This document shows, one piece after another, positions 17,901 to 25,676 of a stretch of DNA of 64,000 nt (the stretch's first letter is position 1; the number at the start of each line of letters is the position of its first letter). Under the pieces are notes generated by a model. It was not told the DNA's origin. It searched no databases and saw only the letters and a list, made by a program, of their open reading frames with translations. Both the position numbers and the translations under genes were made by a program. This stretch comes from Pseudomonas fluorescens HK44 (lineage in GTDB: Bacteria > Pseudomonadota > Gammaproteobacteria > Pseudomonadales > Pseudomonadaceae): contig NZ_AFOY02000027.1 in the NCBI RefSeq assembly GCF_000217955.3, positions 110,457-174,456 on the forward strand, in the 5' to 3' direction.

Positions 17901-18210
17901 GGACTTAGAAACCTTTTCAGCACTTATTGAGTCCGCTGCACTCGATGTTCATGCGTATACCATTTTGGTGAATAATAGGAAGTATGGGGATAGCCGTGTT
18001 CGAGCTCCCGCCAAAGAGTCATTCATGCGTGATTTAGCCCGTGTGCGTGGTGGTGATAATGATTTTGTAATTGCAGCAACGTTAGATATTGACGCGCTTC
18101 GTGCATTCCAGAGTAGAGCGAAGCGCTGGCCTCAAGAGCGGGATGTATTCAAACCACTGCCGGAAGGATTCGTGCTCAGCCTGCGTCGTAAGAAATTACC
18201 ACCGAGATAA
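14974..18210 (+). CDS. Reverse transcriptase-nitrilase fusion (DRT type 1 / UG1-like antiphage defence)
   Basis: 1078 residues. The RT part has motif A SLDLKSYYHFVDP (Asp214) and motif C YVDD at 314-317, preceded by GGLVIGLTATRIMSN. A long helical middle region (about 400-780) follows. The C-terminal domain is a carbon-nitrogen hydrolase with the full triad: Glu844 (FPELSLP), a Lys in IWQPKLQP (about 905) and Cys950 (GVMVCSEL). RT plus nitrilase is the architecture of defence-associated RT type 1, reported to protect against phage. RBS AAGGAG sits 5 bp before ATG 14974; GTG 14968 is an alternative. The gene is AT-rich and adjoins a Hachiman system inside a tRNA-borne island. Both active sites appear intact. 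Confidence 0.88.
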   Translation: MSYSATFTDWKGLRLEDLVVAYRKAKADCFFENTFPTAIKFAEYEQKLLENLKDLLVRVQLNRGFSEDKKLLGEFRLLPKKLSVEPKRESANGHIHFSCPVRAFESLKSNNDLVPEFRIVGDFPVDAHILSALWINTIGHKFDACLGRDCYGARLKRIRNDDSLDRNADKPFHISAIGSFTPYFQPYQKWRNDGLKAIRFELEKDRDVVAVSLDLKSYYHFVDPLAIASPLLQSKLGLELSKAEQLFTKELTRFLANWSEGAQEFSKGLVKGEADIPGGLVIGLTATRIMSNVLLHHWDTLIREKVAPIHYGRYVDDMFMVLHDTGCINNTKEFMVFLQDRLGDDCIFQEETELADRSKKKEKLWEIQQGKELQGSTRIKLQAEKQKLFILHGRAGLDLLDSIEKEIYELSSEHRLMPSPDQLEDSTAARVLSAAGSVGEQADTLRRADGLTIRRLSWSLQLRHVETLARDLPPSEWVKQREEFYQFAHNHIVRPENLFAHFTYLPRLLGFAISMNEWAQAEQIVVRAFASIDQLAGHIIPGREIGMNGAKAKAGKELWRYVKGTLSWMFVDAAARCYDPRRLLNSNRSKKEARLAELFLQTIIEALTGVEDILDFRIGSEDFYKKAPLIAMADLAKEPYKRILSTRSAQTLIGKRDDKVERLLLKCFERTQLLDVDALKSFLKSTRVSRLGFFEAGGRKTESFLPYIFPTRPLTPAEIAELAPECVGLPCNNHKISEINPAVIWAQYAQALRGVWIKPTLLALEQDKDGGSLHKRSTKYLYIGTERSKKIVVALTNLKTDDSDWAAMACNKSNLSLDRYSRIAELVNQAIRLNPKPHYVLFPELSLPLKWVDSIAARLSAVGISLIAGTEYRHFEGDEVISEACLVLSDNRLGFPASVKIWQPKLQPAVGEDKLLTSMYGKQWAYSKVASLRKKPVYVHNGTCFGVMVCSELQNSKARVKFQGEVDALMVLSWNQDLETFSALIESAALDVHAYTILVNNRKYGDSRVRAPAKESFMRDLARVRGGDNDFVIAATLDIDALRAFQSRAKRWPQERDVFKPLPEGFVLSLRRKKLPPR

Positions 18211-18424
18211 AAGTCATAATTAAGAGATGATGAGTTAAGTGGCGAAAAGAAGATCGAAAAGAGGACTGATTTATTTGTTCTGCAATAGCTGACCGGGTTA
18301 TGTTCTCCAGTTATGACGGAATTTTGGCGAATAGGGCCTTGCCGGTTGTTAAAGTGGAATTGTAAGTTTTTAGGCTCCATGACTATAAAGGTACTGGAGC
18401 CCATTGAGATTGATCGATACTATT
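18211..18424. other. Short region between the convergent RT and HamB genes
   Basis: The AT-rich spacer contains no gene I can support. Plus-strand frames here run antisense to the end of the HamB read-through segment. No clear terminator hairpin was seen. Confidence 0.5.
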
Positions 18425-18652
18425 TCAAGGCTTACTATTGCGAGTCTGTGTTTCGACGCCATCAAAAAAGTAATCTAGGATGTATAAATCGAACTCATCC
18501 AGTTCGCCGATAAGGTGGTTGAGCCCTTGTGTATTCAAGGTTTGTAGTTTATCAATCGCTTGGTATATGTTTAATTCTTCAGAGTTGAAGTCTATAAGGC
18601 CCGCATGATGAATTTGCTTGGAGATGTTTCGTGGGAGTCCATATTCTTCTAG
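18425..18652 (-). pseudogene. C-terminal HamB segment after an in-frame TAA
   Basis: Directly after the HamB stop (TAA, 18655-18653) the same frame stays open for 75 codons. It starts LEEYGLPRNISKQIHHAGLI, continues with EELNIYQAIDKLQTL and LDEFDLYILDYFFDG, and ends at TGA 18427-18425. It is clearly coding in character, predicted helical and in phase, so it is most simply the natural C-terminus of HamB cut off by one nonsense change (for example CAA to TAA). Confidence 0.75.
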
Positions 18653-20542
18653 TTAATATACGACTTTCGGGAGAAAGGCATGAGATAGTTTTGATACAAA
18701 CGGTGAAATGTCTTGTGCACTATCGCCGAGAATTTCTTTTTGTATTATAGATACGTCATTGAAGAGGGCGGCAAGTTTAAACGTTACAGTTCTTTCTAAT
18801 TTGAAGAAGTCGTCAACTCCAACATCAATGTCGTTGAGCTGCTGTAGAAGTTCCGGGATCGTGTTTACCCAGTTTTGGGAAAGAATTTTTACAAATTCAA
18901 CTACTTTCGTATAGTCAGTTCCCCAGCCAGCCGGCTGAAGTCGAATGACTTTGTATAATAATCTTTCCCAGTTTTCTGGGTTTGGTGAATTAAGGTATCC
19001 GAGTCCGTTCCATGAGGCAGGACTGTTTTTGAGGTCTTTAACGATATCCATAATAAGGAACGAATTGCTGCTTTGAAGCATGCTATTGTTTTTTATATCT
19101 TTATAGCTCTTCTCCCCAATGAGCTCTGACATTTCCTCTCGGTAGGCAATAATTTTAGCGATTTGTTCTGGAGTCAGTTCTTCAGAGGCGACTCTACTTT
19201 CCAAGTCAGAAACTAGTTCGTCCGGGATTTCAAGATTGAGTGCGTTATCTGTCTCTTTTGGTGGTTCTTCAAGAATATAAATTTTCCCAACAAAGTGGCG
19301 AAGCATTCGTCCACCTCGGCCTATAATGTTTTTATAGGTGAAGTCAGTTATTCGCGCTCTGCCTTTTCCACTTAAGTTACTCCATAGTATTACGTTTTGG
19401 GCGGATGTATTAACTCCTTCTATAATTGATGAGGTGGAAATTATGGTTTGAAGTGCATCCGGCTCTTCAAAAAGCTTTATCTGGATTTGGCTTAGGGATC
19501 TGTGTAGCTGGCCATTGTGAATTCCAGTTCCCCGCAGAACCATGTGGGTGAGTCCCCAGTTAGGGTCATAATTCTTAGCAAGCCATTTACTGAAATTGCT
19601 AAGTAGCTTGGTGTTTTGTTTGTTTCGATTGCTTAATATGAGAGTGGATAATTTTTCAATATTTGTATAGGTGCCCGCGTAGATCAAAGTTTTGCCAGTA
19701 GTGGAGTCCAGTATTCGTAGGAGCTCCTGGCTTTTTTTGGTTTCGTCTTTTCCTATTTCTTTGTATAAATTTTGTTTTTCTAAAAAAACGGTATTGAAAT
19801 CAAGGCTGCAAAACTCCATACCCTTAGTAAAGATATTATCTTTCAACTTGTTTATGTTGGGGGCTAAAAAATATCGCTGCGTTGCCTTGTCGCCGAGCTT
19901 CAAAATAGCCTTTAGCAGGGATGGAGACCTTTCTTTATCAAAAACAGAACTTGCTTTATAAAATTCATCAATAACAAGCATATCCAACACGTCAATTTTA
20001 TCTACGTAAGATATTGATCTTTCTTGAGGGAATATGAAAATGTTTTGATCGGAAAGCTCTTGGTCTGATGTGGTAATTATTTTATAGTCTAGTCCGAACT
20101 TTCTTTGTAGTCGACGTCTTGTTTCATCGGTGAGGGCAATTGTTGGAACGATTATGGCAATATTTTTGGGCTTTTTTATTGAAATAAAAGAGTCAATAAC
20201 AAAACTCTTTCCGAAACTTGTTGGTGCGCTTACCGCTACACTTTTTCCCGAGAGTAATTTGCTAAGAAGTAATGACTGCTCACGGTGCAAGGTGACTAGC
20301 TCTGGTGCTCCTGTGTCTACCTTAAAAGATTCGTGCACATACCTATCTTGCCAAATTGAGCTGCCAAGTTCTAGGTATGGGTACAGACCAGTTTGTCTAA
20401 TTAAGTTGTTTAGAAGTGGAGTGTATTCTAGCTTCTGGCGTTGGAAGTAATCGAGTAGTTTTATAAGTTCATTGCGTGCTGAAAATTCATTACCCTCGGT
20501 GATCAGGTTGTTTATTCTTCCACATTCTTCAAAGATTTCCAT
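18653..20542 (-). CDS. hamB: HamB, Hachiman SF2 helicase (apparently truncated by a nonsense codon)
   Basis: 629 residues up to TAA 18653. Helicase motif I is APTSFGKS (106-113), motif Ia is IVPTIALTDETRRRL, motif II reads IDEFYKA (192-195) in place of DEAH, and the C-terminal RecA lobe has STSSIIEGVNTSAQN and IIGRGGRMLR. HamB is the ATPase/helicase partner that restrains and triggers the HamA nuclease on foreign or damaged DNA. Its ATG lies inside the end of HamA (31-bp overlap), so the two are translationally coupled. The frame continues for 75 codons beyond the stop, so full length would be about 705 residues. Whether the short form works is uncertain. Confidence 0.88.
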   Translation of the reverse strand: MEIFEECGRINNLITEGNEFSARNELIKLLDYFQRQKLEYTPLLNNLIRQTGLYPYLELGSSIWQDRYVHESFKVDTGAPELVTLHREQSLLLSKLLSGKSVAVSAPTSFGKSFVIDSFISIKKPKNIAIIVPTIALTDETRRRLQRKFGLDYKIITTSDQELSDQNIFIFPQERSISYVDKIDVLDMLVIDEFYKASSVFDKERSPSLLKAILKLGDKATQRYFLAPNINKLKDNIFTKGMEFCSLDFNTVFLEKQNLYKEIGKDETKKSQELLRILDSTTGKTLIYAGTYTNIEKLSTLILSNRNKQNTKLLSNFSKWLAKNYDPNWGLTHMVLRGTGIHNGQLHRSLSQIQIKLFEEPDALQTIISTSSIIEGVNTSAQNVILWSNLSGKGRARITDFTYKNIIGRGGRMLRHFVGKIYILEEPPKETDNALNLEIPDELVSDLESRVASEELTPEQIAKIIAYREEMSELIGEKSYKDIKNNSMLQSSNSFLIMDIVKDLKNSPASWNGLGYLNSPNPENWERLLYKVIRLQPAGWGTDYTKVVEFVKILSQNWVNTIPELLQQLNDIDVGVDDFFKLERTVTFKLAALFNDVSIIQKEILGDSAQDISPFVSKLSHAFLPKVVY

Positions 20543-21477
20543 TTCTTAGTCCTGCTTTTTTTCGGTTTTTTATAATGTTCCGCGTCGCTTACGAATGCCT
20601 CTATTATGGGCTCCTTCTCAGGCACAGGGAAAAGAATTATGTGAAATTTTATTTTTTCGTAGAAATGTATATTGGCCAGGCTCTTTATTTGTTTCTTGAA
20701 ATAAGAGTTTGCTCGCTCTGAGTGGAATGCGATTATTTTTTCTTTGTAGTCGTCAGAGATCTCTGTTGATGCACTTGTGATGCCGCACTCGTGTAGCAGT
20801 AATATTGGTATGTTGATCTTCGGTTTTAATGTGTCAATTGAGGCTTGATGCGATAGCGAGTCTTTTATTTTTTTCTTCAGCTGATCATTTATTTCTAAGA
20901 GATCAATATCAGCGATATTGGTGATTATACTGTTTTCTTTCTTTAGTTTATCTGTTTTTAATGAGTTTCCTACGGAGGTAATAATGCTTGGTAATCTTGA
21001 ATCCTCAATACTGTTGAAAAATTTAGCTTCCCCGAACCATAAAGAAAAATCGTCGTCCCCTTCCAGAACAATATGGACGCTATCCGCGCCCTTGGCATTG
21101 TCTTGAGCATTTTGTTTGTAGAATATTTTTGGAACAACAGGTAGGGCATTGTATTTATGCTTCATGATGGCATATAGAACAATTTCTGCTAGCTCACTAC
21201 CCTTGCTTATATCTTGTTCCTTATCTGTGAGTCTTAGGTTCTCTGCCGCACGCTTTAGGGTTGACTGTGATTTGTGTTCAAGATTTTTACGTTCTTGATG
21301 AGATAGCGCGGTTTGTGCGATGTTGTCCCAAATGAAATTACTAAATTTTTCGTAACGCCAATCACCGTCTTCAAAGTCATTTATTATGCTAAGTACATGT
21401 TTGTTTTCTATTGGGATTAGTTTAGGATCTATATTTAAATTAATAAAGCTGCTGTCAATTAGAACTTCAAAGTCCAT
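20512..21477 (-). CDS. hamA: HamA, DUF1837 nuclease of the Hachiman defence system
   Basis: 321 residues. The DUF1837 core shows SELAEIVLYAIMKHKYNALPVVPKIFYKQ, then KGADSVHIVLE and the PD-(D/E)xK-like GEAK at 149-152 (Asp132, Glu150, Lys152). HamA is the DNA-degrading effector of Hachiman. It is the first gene of the minus-strand pair and overlaps hamB by 31 bp. The AT-rich composition contrasts with the GC-rich core, consistent with transfer. A possible promoter lies in the 135 bp between its start and the next gene, but no motif is clear. Confidence 0.88.
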   Translation of the reverse strand: MDFEVLIDSSFINLNIDPKLIPIENKHVLSIINDFEDGDWRYEKFSNFIWDNIAQTALSHQERKNLEHKSQSTLKRAAENLRLTDKEQDISKGSELAEIVLYAIMKHKYNALPVVPKIFYKQNAQDNAKGADSVHIVLEGDDDFSLWFGEAKFFNSIEDSRLPSIITSVGNSLKTDKLKKENSIITNIADIDLLEINDQLKKKIKDSLSHQASIDTLKPKINIPILLLHECGITSASTEISDDYKEKIIAFHSERANSYFKKQIKSLANIHFYEKIKFHIILFPVPEKEPIIEAFVSDAEHYKKPKKSRTKKWKSLKNVEE

Positions 21478-21612
21478 TTCACAATCCCTGCTGGCGAACT
21501 ACTTTCGTCGCTACTTACGCGAGCTGCGGTAGCTCCTGGTGATGTCGTATGGCCATGGTGCGATTTTTTCGTGCTGCCGTCGAGCTTTGTATTCGACATG
21601 GGTATACGAGTC

Positions 21613-21930
21613 TTAACCCTCCGAGGTATCTGCTCTCCTTGAGATACCTGGGCGTGGGTTATCCAACCGCCAGGGTCTACCCATACGCATCACGATGTAC
21701 CTGCTTGTTAGATAGTAAGAGTAAACAGTGACGGCTTTCCGATTTCGAAGGTAACTGTTCAAGAACCATTTCAGATGCTTTTCTTTCCACTTCCATGGAT
21801 TCTCTAGCTGCCAACGTTTCAGAATTGCTGCTTGGATATTTTTTGCCTGATGAAAGTGCCTTGCTCGTGTTGTCGAGGTGCCATGAACGATCCCGGAAAT
21901 CAAGAGTTCCATGCTGAATGGTTTACTCAT
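21613..21930 (-). CDS. Small protein coupled to the tyrosine recombinase
   Basis: 105 residues, strongly basic and Trp-rich (ILKRWQLENPWKWKEKHLKWFLNSYL). The ATG overlaps the recombinase stop (ATGA, 21927-21930), which supports expression as a unit. No catalytic motif or membrane segment is visible. It could be an accessory DNA-binding factor for the recombinase, but this is inference from position and charge only. Confidence 0.55.
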   Translation of the reverse strand: MSKPFSMELLISGIVHGTSTTRARHFHQAKNIQAAILKRWQLENPWKWKEKHLKWFLNSYLRNRKAVTVYSYYLTSRYIVMRMGRPWRLDNPRPGISRRADTSEG

Positions 21931-22907
21931 ATCCGACCGCCGATGTACGCCGATACCACGTCGATTCGACCGTGTCCCAGCTCATAACTGATTTGTAAGC
22001 GTGCCTCTCGATCAAGGCGTGGATCGAGGCGTCTGCACCTGCCACCGTTGATGGGCGCTAGGTGATGGGTGATCTGCTCATAGCGTTCGCACGCATAAGC
22101 CGCGCGCAGTTCGTGGAAGCCTTTGAGGTTGTGCGTATGGAGGATATCTCGGGCGGGGCGGACGATTTCCCGTTGGAAATCGAGGTAGCTCTCGTTCGGT
22201 GCCAGCAGGTTGCGGCTACCGTCGGGAGAGACCTGTTCGGCGTACCTGAGCGCTTCGTGAATATGGTCATCCACCGTGATCCAACGAGGCGCGGTTGCGC
22301 CGCCGCGGCCACCTTTGGTGCCGTCCTGGATGTTGATCTTGTCGTAGTGTTCGGCCTCTCTTCGCAGGCGCGGAAGGTCGGCCAAGATGGCCTCGCGCAA
22401 GCGCATGCCGGTGGCTCGCGCCAACTGGGCGATGGCCGCCGCGCGCGGCATTTGGTGTTCGCAAAGCTCGTCGACGATCCGCTTCACGTGTTCACGGTAT
22501 TGGCCTTGCGGCACCGATTGACGAACACTGGTGCGCCGCATTCCCAACGCCTTGCTTGGACTCGGCACTTTCACATACTGATCACCGCGAAGCGCCGCCA
22601 TGGTCCGGTTCACGCTAGACAATCGGTTTTGCGCGGTGGCGATGCCTATAGCGCCTTGTTCAACTTGCTGACGCAGATATCCGGCGTATTCCAGCAAGGT
22701 CTGCCGATCAATTTGCCGTGCATCGTTAAATCCTGGTCCATCCTCCGAGCGACACCACCGAACAAACGCCTGCCAGCGATCACTGTGCGCTTTGACCGTG
22801 CCGTAATGTCCGCCGCCAAACAGATCGCGCAATGCCTGCGGCCCGGCATAGCTCAACTGCCGACCATAGCCAAAATTGCGCCCATCTCGTTTACCGACCA
22901 ACGCCAT
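21927..22907 (-). CDS. Tyrosine recombinase / integrase-domain protein
   Basis: 326 residues. The SAM-like N-terminal part contains HSDRWQAFVRWC. The catalytic half has Arg in ATGMRLREAIL, HELR in GFHELRAAYACERY, and the final His...Tyr in ELGHGRIDVVSAYIGG. RBS AGGAG sits 7 bp before ATG 22907. It is not related in detail to the P4-type integrases at the island ends, and resembles recombinases carried inside Pseudomonas integrative elements. It may act at the structured DNA just upstream (22914-24220). Confidence 0.82.
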   Translation of the reverse strand: MALVGKRDGRNFGYGRQLSYAGPQALRDLFGGGHYGTVKAHSDRWQAFVRWCRSEDGPGFNDARQIDRQTLLEYAGYLRQQVEQGAIGIATAQNRLSSVNRTMAALRGDQYVKVPSPSKALGMRRTSVRQSVPQGQYREHVKRIVDELCEHQMPRAAAIAQLARATGMRLREAILADLPRLRREAEHYDKINIQDGTKGGRGGATAPRWITVDDHIHEALRYAEQVSPDGSRNLLAPNESYLDFQREIVRPARDILHTHNLKGFHELRAAYACERYEQITHHLAPINGGRCRRLDPRLDREARLQISYELGHGRIDVVSAYIGGRI

Positions 22908-23337
22908 GATCAAACTCCTCTCGAAGCCAAAATCTTTGAAACCTTCCCCACGTCATCCCGCCTAGGATGTTGAGTGTTATCAGGGATCAAGGCCCCTGCG
23001 ACCTGTGAGGGTTGTCCACTAACGCGGGACTGGCGGCTCTTTACGACCGGGAGCTTGGGCATCTCAAGATCTAGCCTCCTGAACACTTCCGAAGAAGTGG
23101 GCGGGTGGAGGCTGCACTGTCTGACGAGACCAATGCCGCGAGATCCTGAGTCAGGTGAAGGCAGTGAAGCGATGACCGGGGCATGCCAGACTGTCAGTCA
23201 GGTGCAGTCCATTCCGTGGGCTGCGGCACCATCATCTGCATCGCTGTTGCTGGCGACTTCGGTGTTTGTCACGCCGATTGTCACTAGGGGGAATGCCGCA
23301 AAGCCTTGTACGAGTTGGGCTGCAGCTGCGGTAGGAG

Positions 23338-23370
23338 CGCCCGTCTCTTTCCGGAAGAAAGAGACGGGCG
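23338..23370. repeat. 14-bp perfect hairpin
   Basis: CGCCCGTCTCTTTC (23338-23351) pairs with 23357-23370 around a 5-nt loop. It is followed by no T run, so it is probably not a simple terminator. Confidence 0.75.
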
Positions 23371-23609
23371 CAGGTTGGCGCAGTGAAATGGCCAAGCGGA
23401 TAGGTTGCTGCAGAGCAGCTGGGTCGGGGGATGTATTTGCCGCAATGGCAATGATCTGAAGTTGGCATCCATCACTCGGTGAGTGACCGTGCGAGCCGCC
23501 GGACGCTAATCGCACTTTGGGAGAACCACCACGGTGTGGCGTAGCCTTAAAGGTTCTGGCTACCTGGGTTGCTGTCAATGACAGCGCTTTGCCCGATCTT
23601 TTCTACGCC

Positions 23610-23699
23610 TGTGGATAATTCGGGTCAAGACTCTAATTTTCGGGAGTTCTGCGGCTGTGGATGAAATTATCCACCGGTGGAAATCTGTGGTTTTCCACA
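23610..23699. promoter_or_regulatory. Cluster of DnaA-box-like sites
   Basis: TGTGGATAA (23610-23618) is a perfect DnaA box in reverse orientation. TGTGGATGA (23656-23664) and TTATCCACC (23667-23675) each differ by one base. An imperfect palindrome TGTGGTTTTCCACA follows at 23686. Three boxes within 66 bp suggest a replication origin or a DnaA-responsive site of the element. Confidence 0.45.
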
Positions 23700-23732
23700 G
23701 ACAGTTGCATGGGTTTTAGATTTTTTAAGTGA

Positions 23733-23777
23733 GGTCCATCCAAGCAGGGCGGCTTTGCAGCCCTGCTTGGATGGACC
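23733..23777. repeat. 18-bp perfect hairpin
   Basis: GGTCCATCCAAGCAGGGC (23733-23750) is perfectly complementary to 23760-23777, with a 9-nt spacer GGCTTTGCA. This is an unusually long perfect palindrome for non-coding DNA. Confidence 0.8.
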
Positions 23778-23903
23778 CGCGTGGACAAGCGGATCATCGA
23801 GATTTCGAGAACGTACGCTTACTTTGCTGCGCCGCGATTGGCGATTGGCTTTTGGCCGTGTGACTTGCCTACGCGGGAGCAAGTGTTCGTAGGTCCGCTG
23901 CAG

Positions 23904-23961
23904 AGCTCCGAACATTACGCCAGCAGCTCCGAACATAACGGGGCTAGCTCCGAACATAACG
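23904..23961. repeat. Three-copy 21-bp tandem repeat
   Basis: AGCTCCGAACATWACG recurs at 23904, 23925 and 23946, exactly every 21 bp, with variable 5-bp linkers. The pattern resembles iterons or the reiterated transposase-binding sites at transposon ends. In one frame it would read as a 7-residue repeat, but that frame has no supported start. Confidence 0.75.
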
Positions 23962-24220
23962 TCGAACTGGATATGCAGCGAAACGATGATGGCTGCTTGT
24001 TGAGCAATCATATTGACGCGCCGATGATCGATGCTTGGGACAGACTTATGAAAGGCAGGCGTACAAAGCGCACATGGGTGGACAGGACGAGGAGTAGGTT
24101 AACGGCCTACTCCCTCAAGCGGCTTTTCGCCTTGAGCCGCGTGACGTTCGTCCCGGTCTGGTTTGCAAATTCGTGTGGAGTAACATGTTCCTGCCGGTTG
24201 GCCTCCAGATATCGGCTCCA

Positions 24221-25428
24221 CTAGTTCATGATCAGCCTGCGCTCCTCGATGAACTCGGCCTTGTGGATGTAAGCGGCGCGGACGTTGTTGCGTTCTTTGT
24301 GGCTCATCTGCCGTTCAATGGCTGTCTCCGACCACAATCCTGACTCGATCAGTGCGCTGCAGGCCATCGAACGAAACCCATGTCCACAGATATCAGTTTT
24401 GGTGTCGTATCCCATCGTCCGAAGCACGTTATTCACGGTATTTTCGGACATGGGCTTCCAGGGTTTGGCATCGCCTGCGAAGACCAATGCGAATTTGCCT
24501 GTGAGTGCATGGATTTTTTCGAGTAGCGCCACTGCTTGCGGCGATAAGGGTACTAAATGGATATCCCCTGCCATCTTCGTACCCCTTGTGGAAAAGGGTA
24601 CTCCCTCCAACGCGGGTCGAGTGTCCGGTATCTCCCAGGTGCCGCGCTTGAGGTCGAACTCACTCCAGCAGGCGAAACGCAGCTCGCTGGATCGTACAAA
24701 CACATGCAGCGACAGCATCACCGTCAGACAGGTAAGTGCCCGGCCTTTATAGGTGTCGATCCGCTCCTGCAGTTCTGGCAGTCGCGATAAAGGTAGAGCG
24801 GGGCGATGTACCACCCGTGGGGCTTTGATCGAGCCTTCGAGATCGTAAGCAGGGTTTATGGTGATAAGCCGGAGGCGCTTTGCCTCGCGCATGATGCTCT
24901 GCAGGTAGTTTTGTACCCTTAAAGCAACGTCGATCGTTCCGCGCTTCTTGATCGCTTCCAAGGGCTGCATGAGGTCATGGGTGTCGAGGTCGACAATGGC
25001 GCGGGCGCCGATCAGCGGGAACACGTGGGTTTTGAGGCGACTCATTACAGTCTTGGAGTGGCCTGGTGCCCACTTGGCCGACATTTCCGTGTGCCAGTCC
25101 AGCGCAACGCTTTCAAAGGTTCTGCCTTTGATCACGGCTTCCGCCTTGGCTTGGTGCTTGGTCTCTATGGGGTCAATGCCATCCGCCAGCATTCGCTTGA
25201 TCTCCAAGCGCTTGCGGCGTGCATCGGCGAGGCCAATGACGGGGTAGTTGCCGAACGAGGTCAGTCCTTCCCGTCCGTCAGGTTTGACGTAACGGAGCCG
25301 CCAGCCTTTGCGGCCATTGGGTTGGATAAGAAGGTAGAGGCCGTCGCCGTCGAATAGCTTGTAGGCGCGTCAGTGGGCTTGGCTGAGCGGCAAGCCGAAT
25401 CAGAGAGTGGAGCAGTGGTGCGCGACAT
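24221..25428 (-). pseudogene. Island B P4-type tyrosine integrase with a one-base deletion
   Basis: The start ATG 25428 gives MSRTTAPLSDSACRSAKPTD. The frame is then lost near 25368, where GACGCG stands for the GACCGCG found in the island A copy. In the next frame about 380 further residues are intact: the DUF4102 arm domain, DTHDLMQPLEAI, the catalytic Arg region (LHVFVRSSELRFACW), HGFRSMACSALIE and the final SHKERNNVRAAYIH Tyr. An internal TTG (25207) could restart translation but would remove most of the arm-binding domain. It abuts tRNA-Thr, the att site it should use. It is either an inactive integrase or a sequencing error in the C run. Confidence 0.85.
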
Positions 25429-25530
25429 AAGGGTACTCCCTTTTATCGAAGTGACCTTTACCCCAAACTCTACCCTTAAACCGGTTGGAATCCACAAGGA
25501 TTCACCGGAATTCGACAGAACCCCAAAACG

Positions 25531-25557
25531 AAAAAACCCGCCAGAAGGCGGGTTTTT
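25531..25557 (-). terminator. tRNA-Thr terminator
   Basis: The stem AAAACCCGCC / GGCGGGTTTT with an AGAA loop lies 44 bp downstream of tRNA-Thr, with a T run on the minus strand. The same hairpin, copied at the island A/B junction, is split by the IS5 element exactly at its loop. Confidence 0.85.
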
Positions 25558-25600
25558 CGGGGGTTTCAGAGATTTTGAAAGCCTTCTCTGGAACCTTGTA

Positions 25601-25676
<76 letters not shown>

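Larger units (their letters stand above)
22908..24220. other. 1.3-kb non-coding region with origin-like and palindromic features
   Basis: Open frames exist on both strands but none has a credible start, known domain or consistent coding pattern. The stretch contains a 14-bp hairpin, three DnaA-box-like nonamers, an 18-bp-arm hairpin and a three-copy 21-bp tandem repeat, each listed separately. It lies upstream of the internal tyrosine recombinase and next to the P4-type integrase, where a replication or recombination region of a mobile element would be expected. Confidence 0.55.

Noticed and set aside
14974..18210. Group II intron or retron RT
   Set aside because: No maturase or endonuclease domain and no intron structure; the C-terminal nitrilase domain points to the DRT class.
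18313..18513. A small plus-strand frame downstream of the RT
   Set aside because: It overlaps antisense with the HamB read-through segment, which has the more convincing coding signal.
22974..23578. Frames on both strands between the recombinase and the DnaA boxes
   Set aside because: Low-complexity translations, no RBS and mutually overlapping. The sequence looks structural, not coding.
23904..23961. CRISPR array
   Set aside because: The units are 21 bp apart with only 5-bp variable linkers and there are no cas genes; this is a plain tandem repeat.
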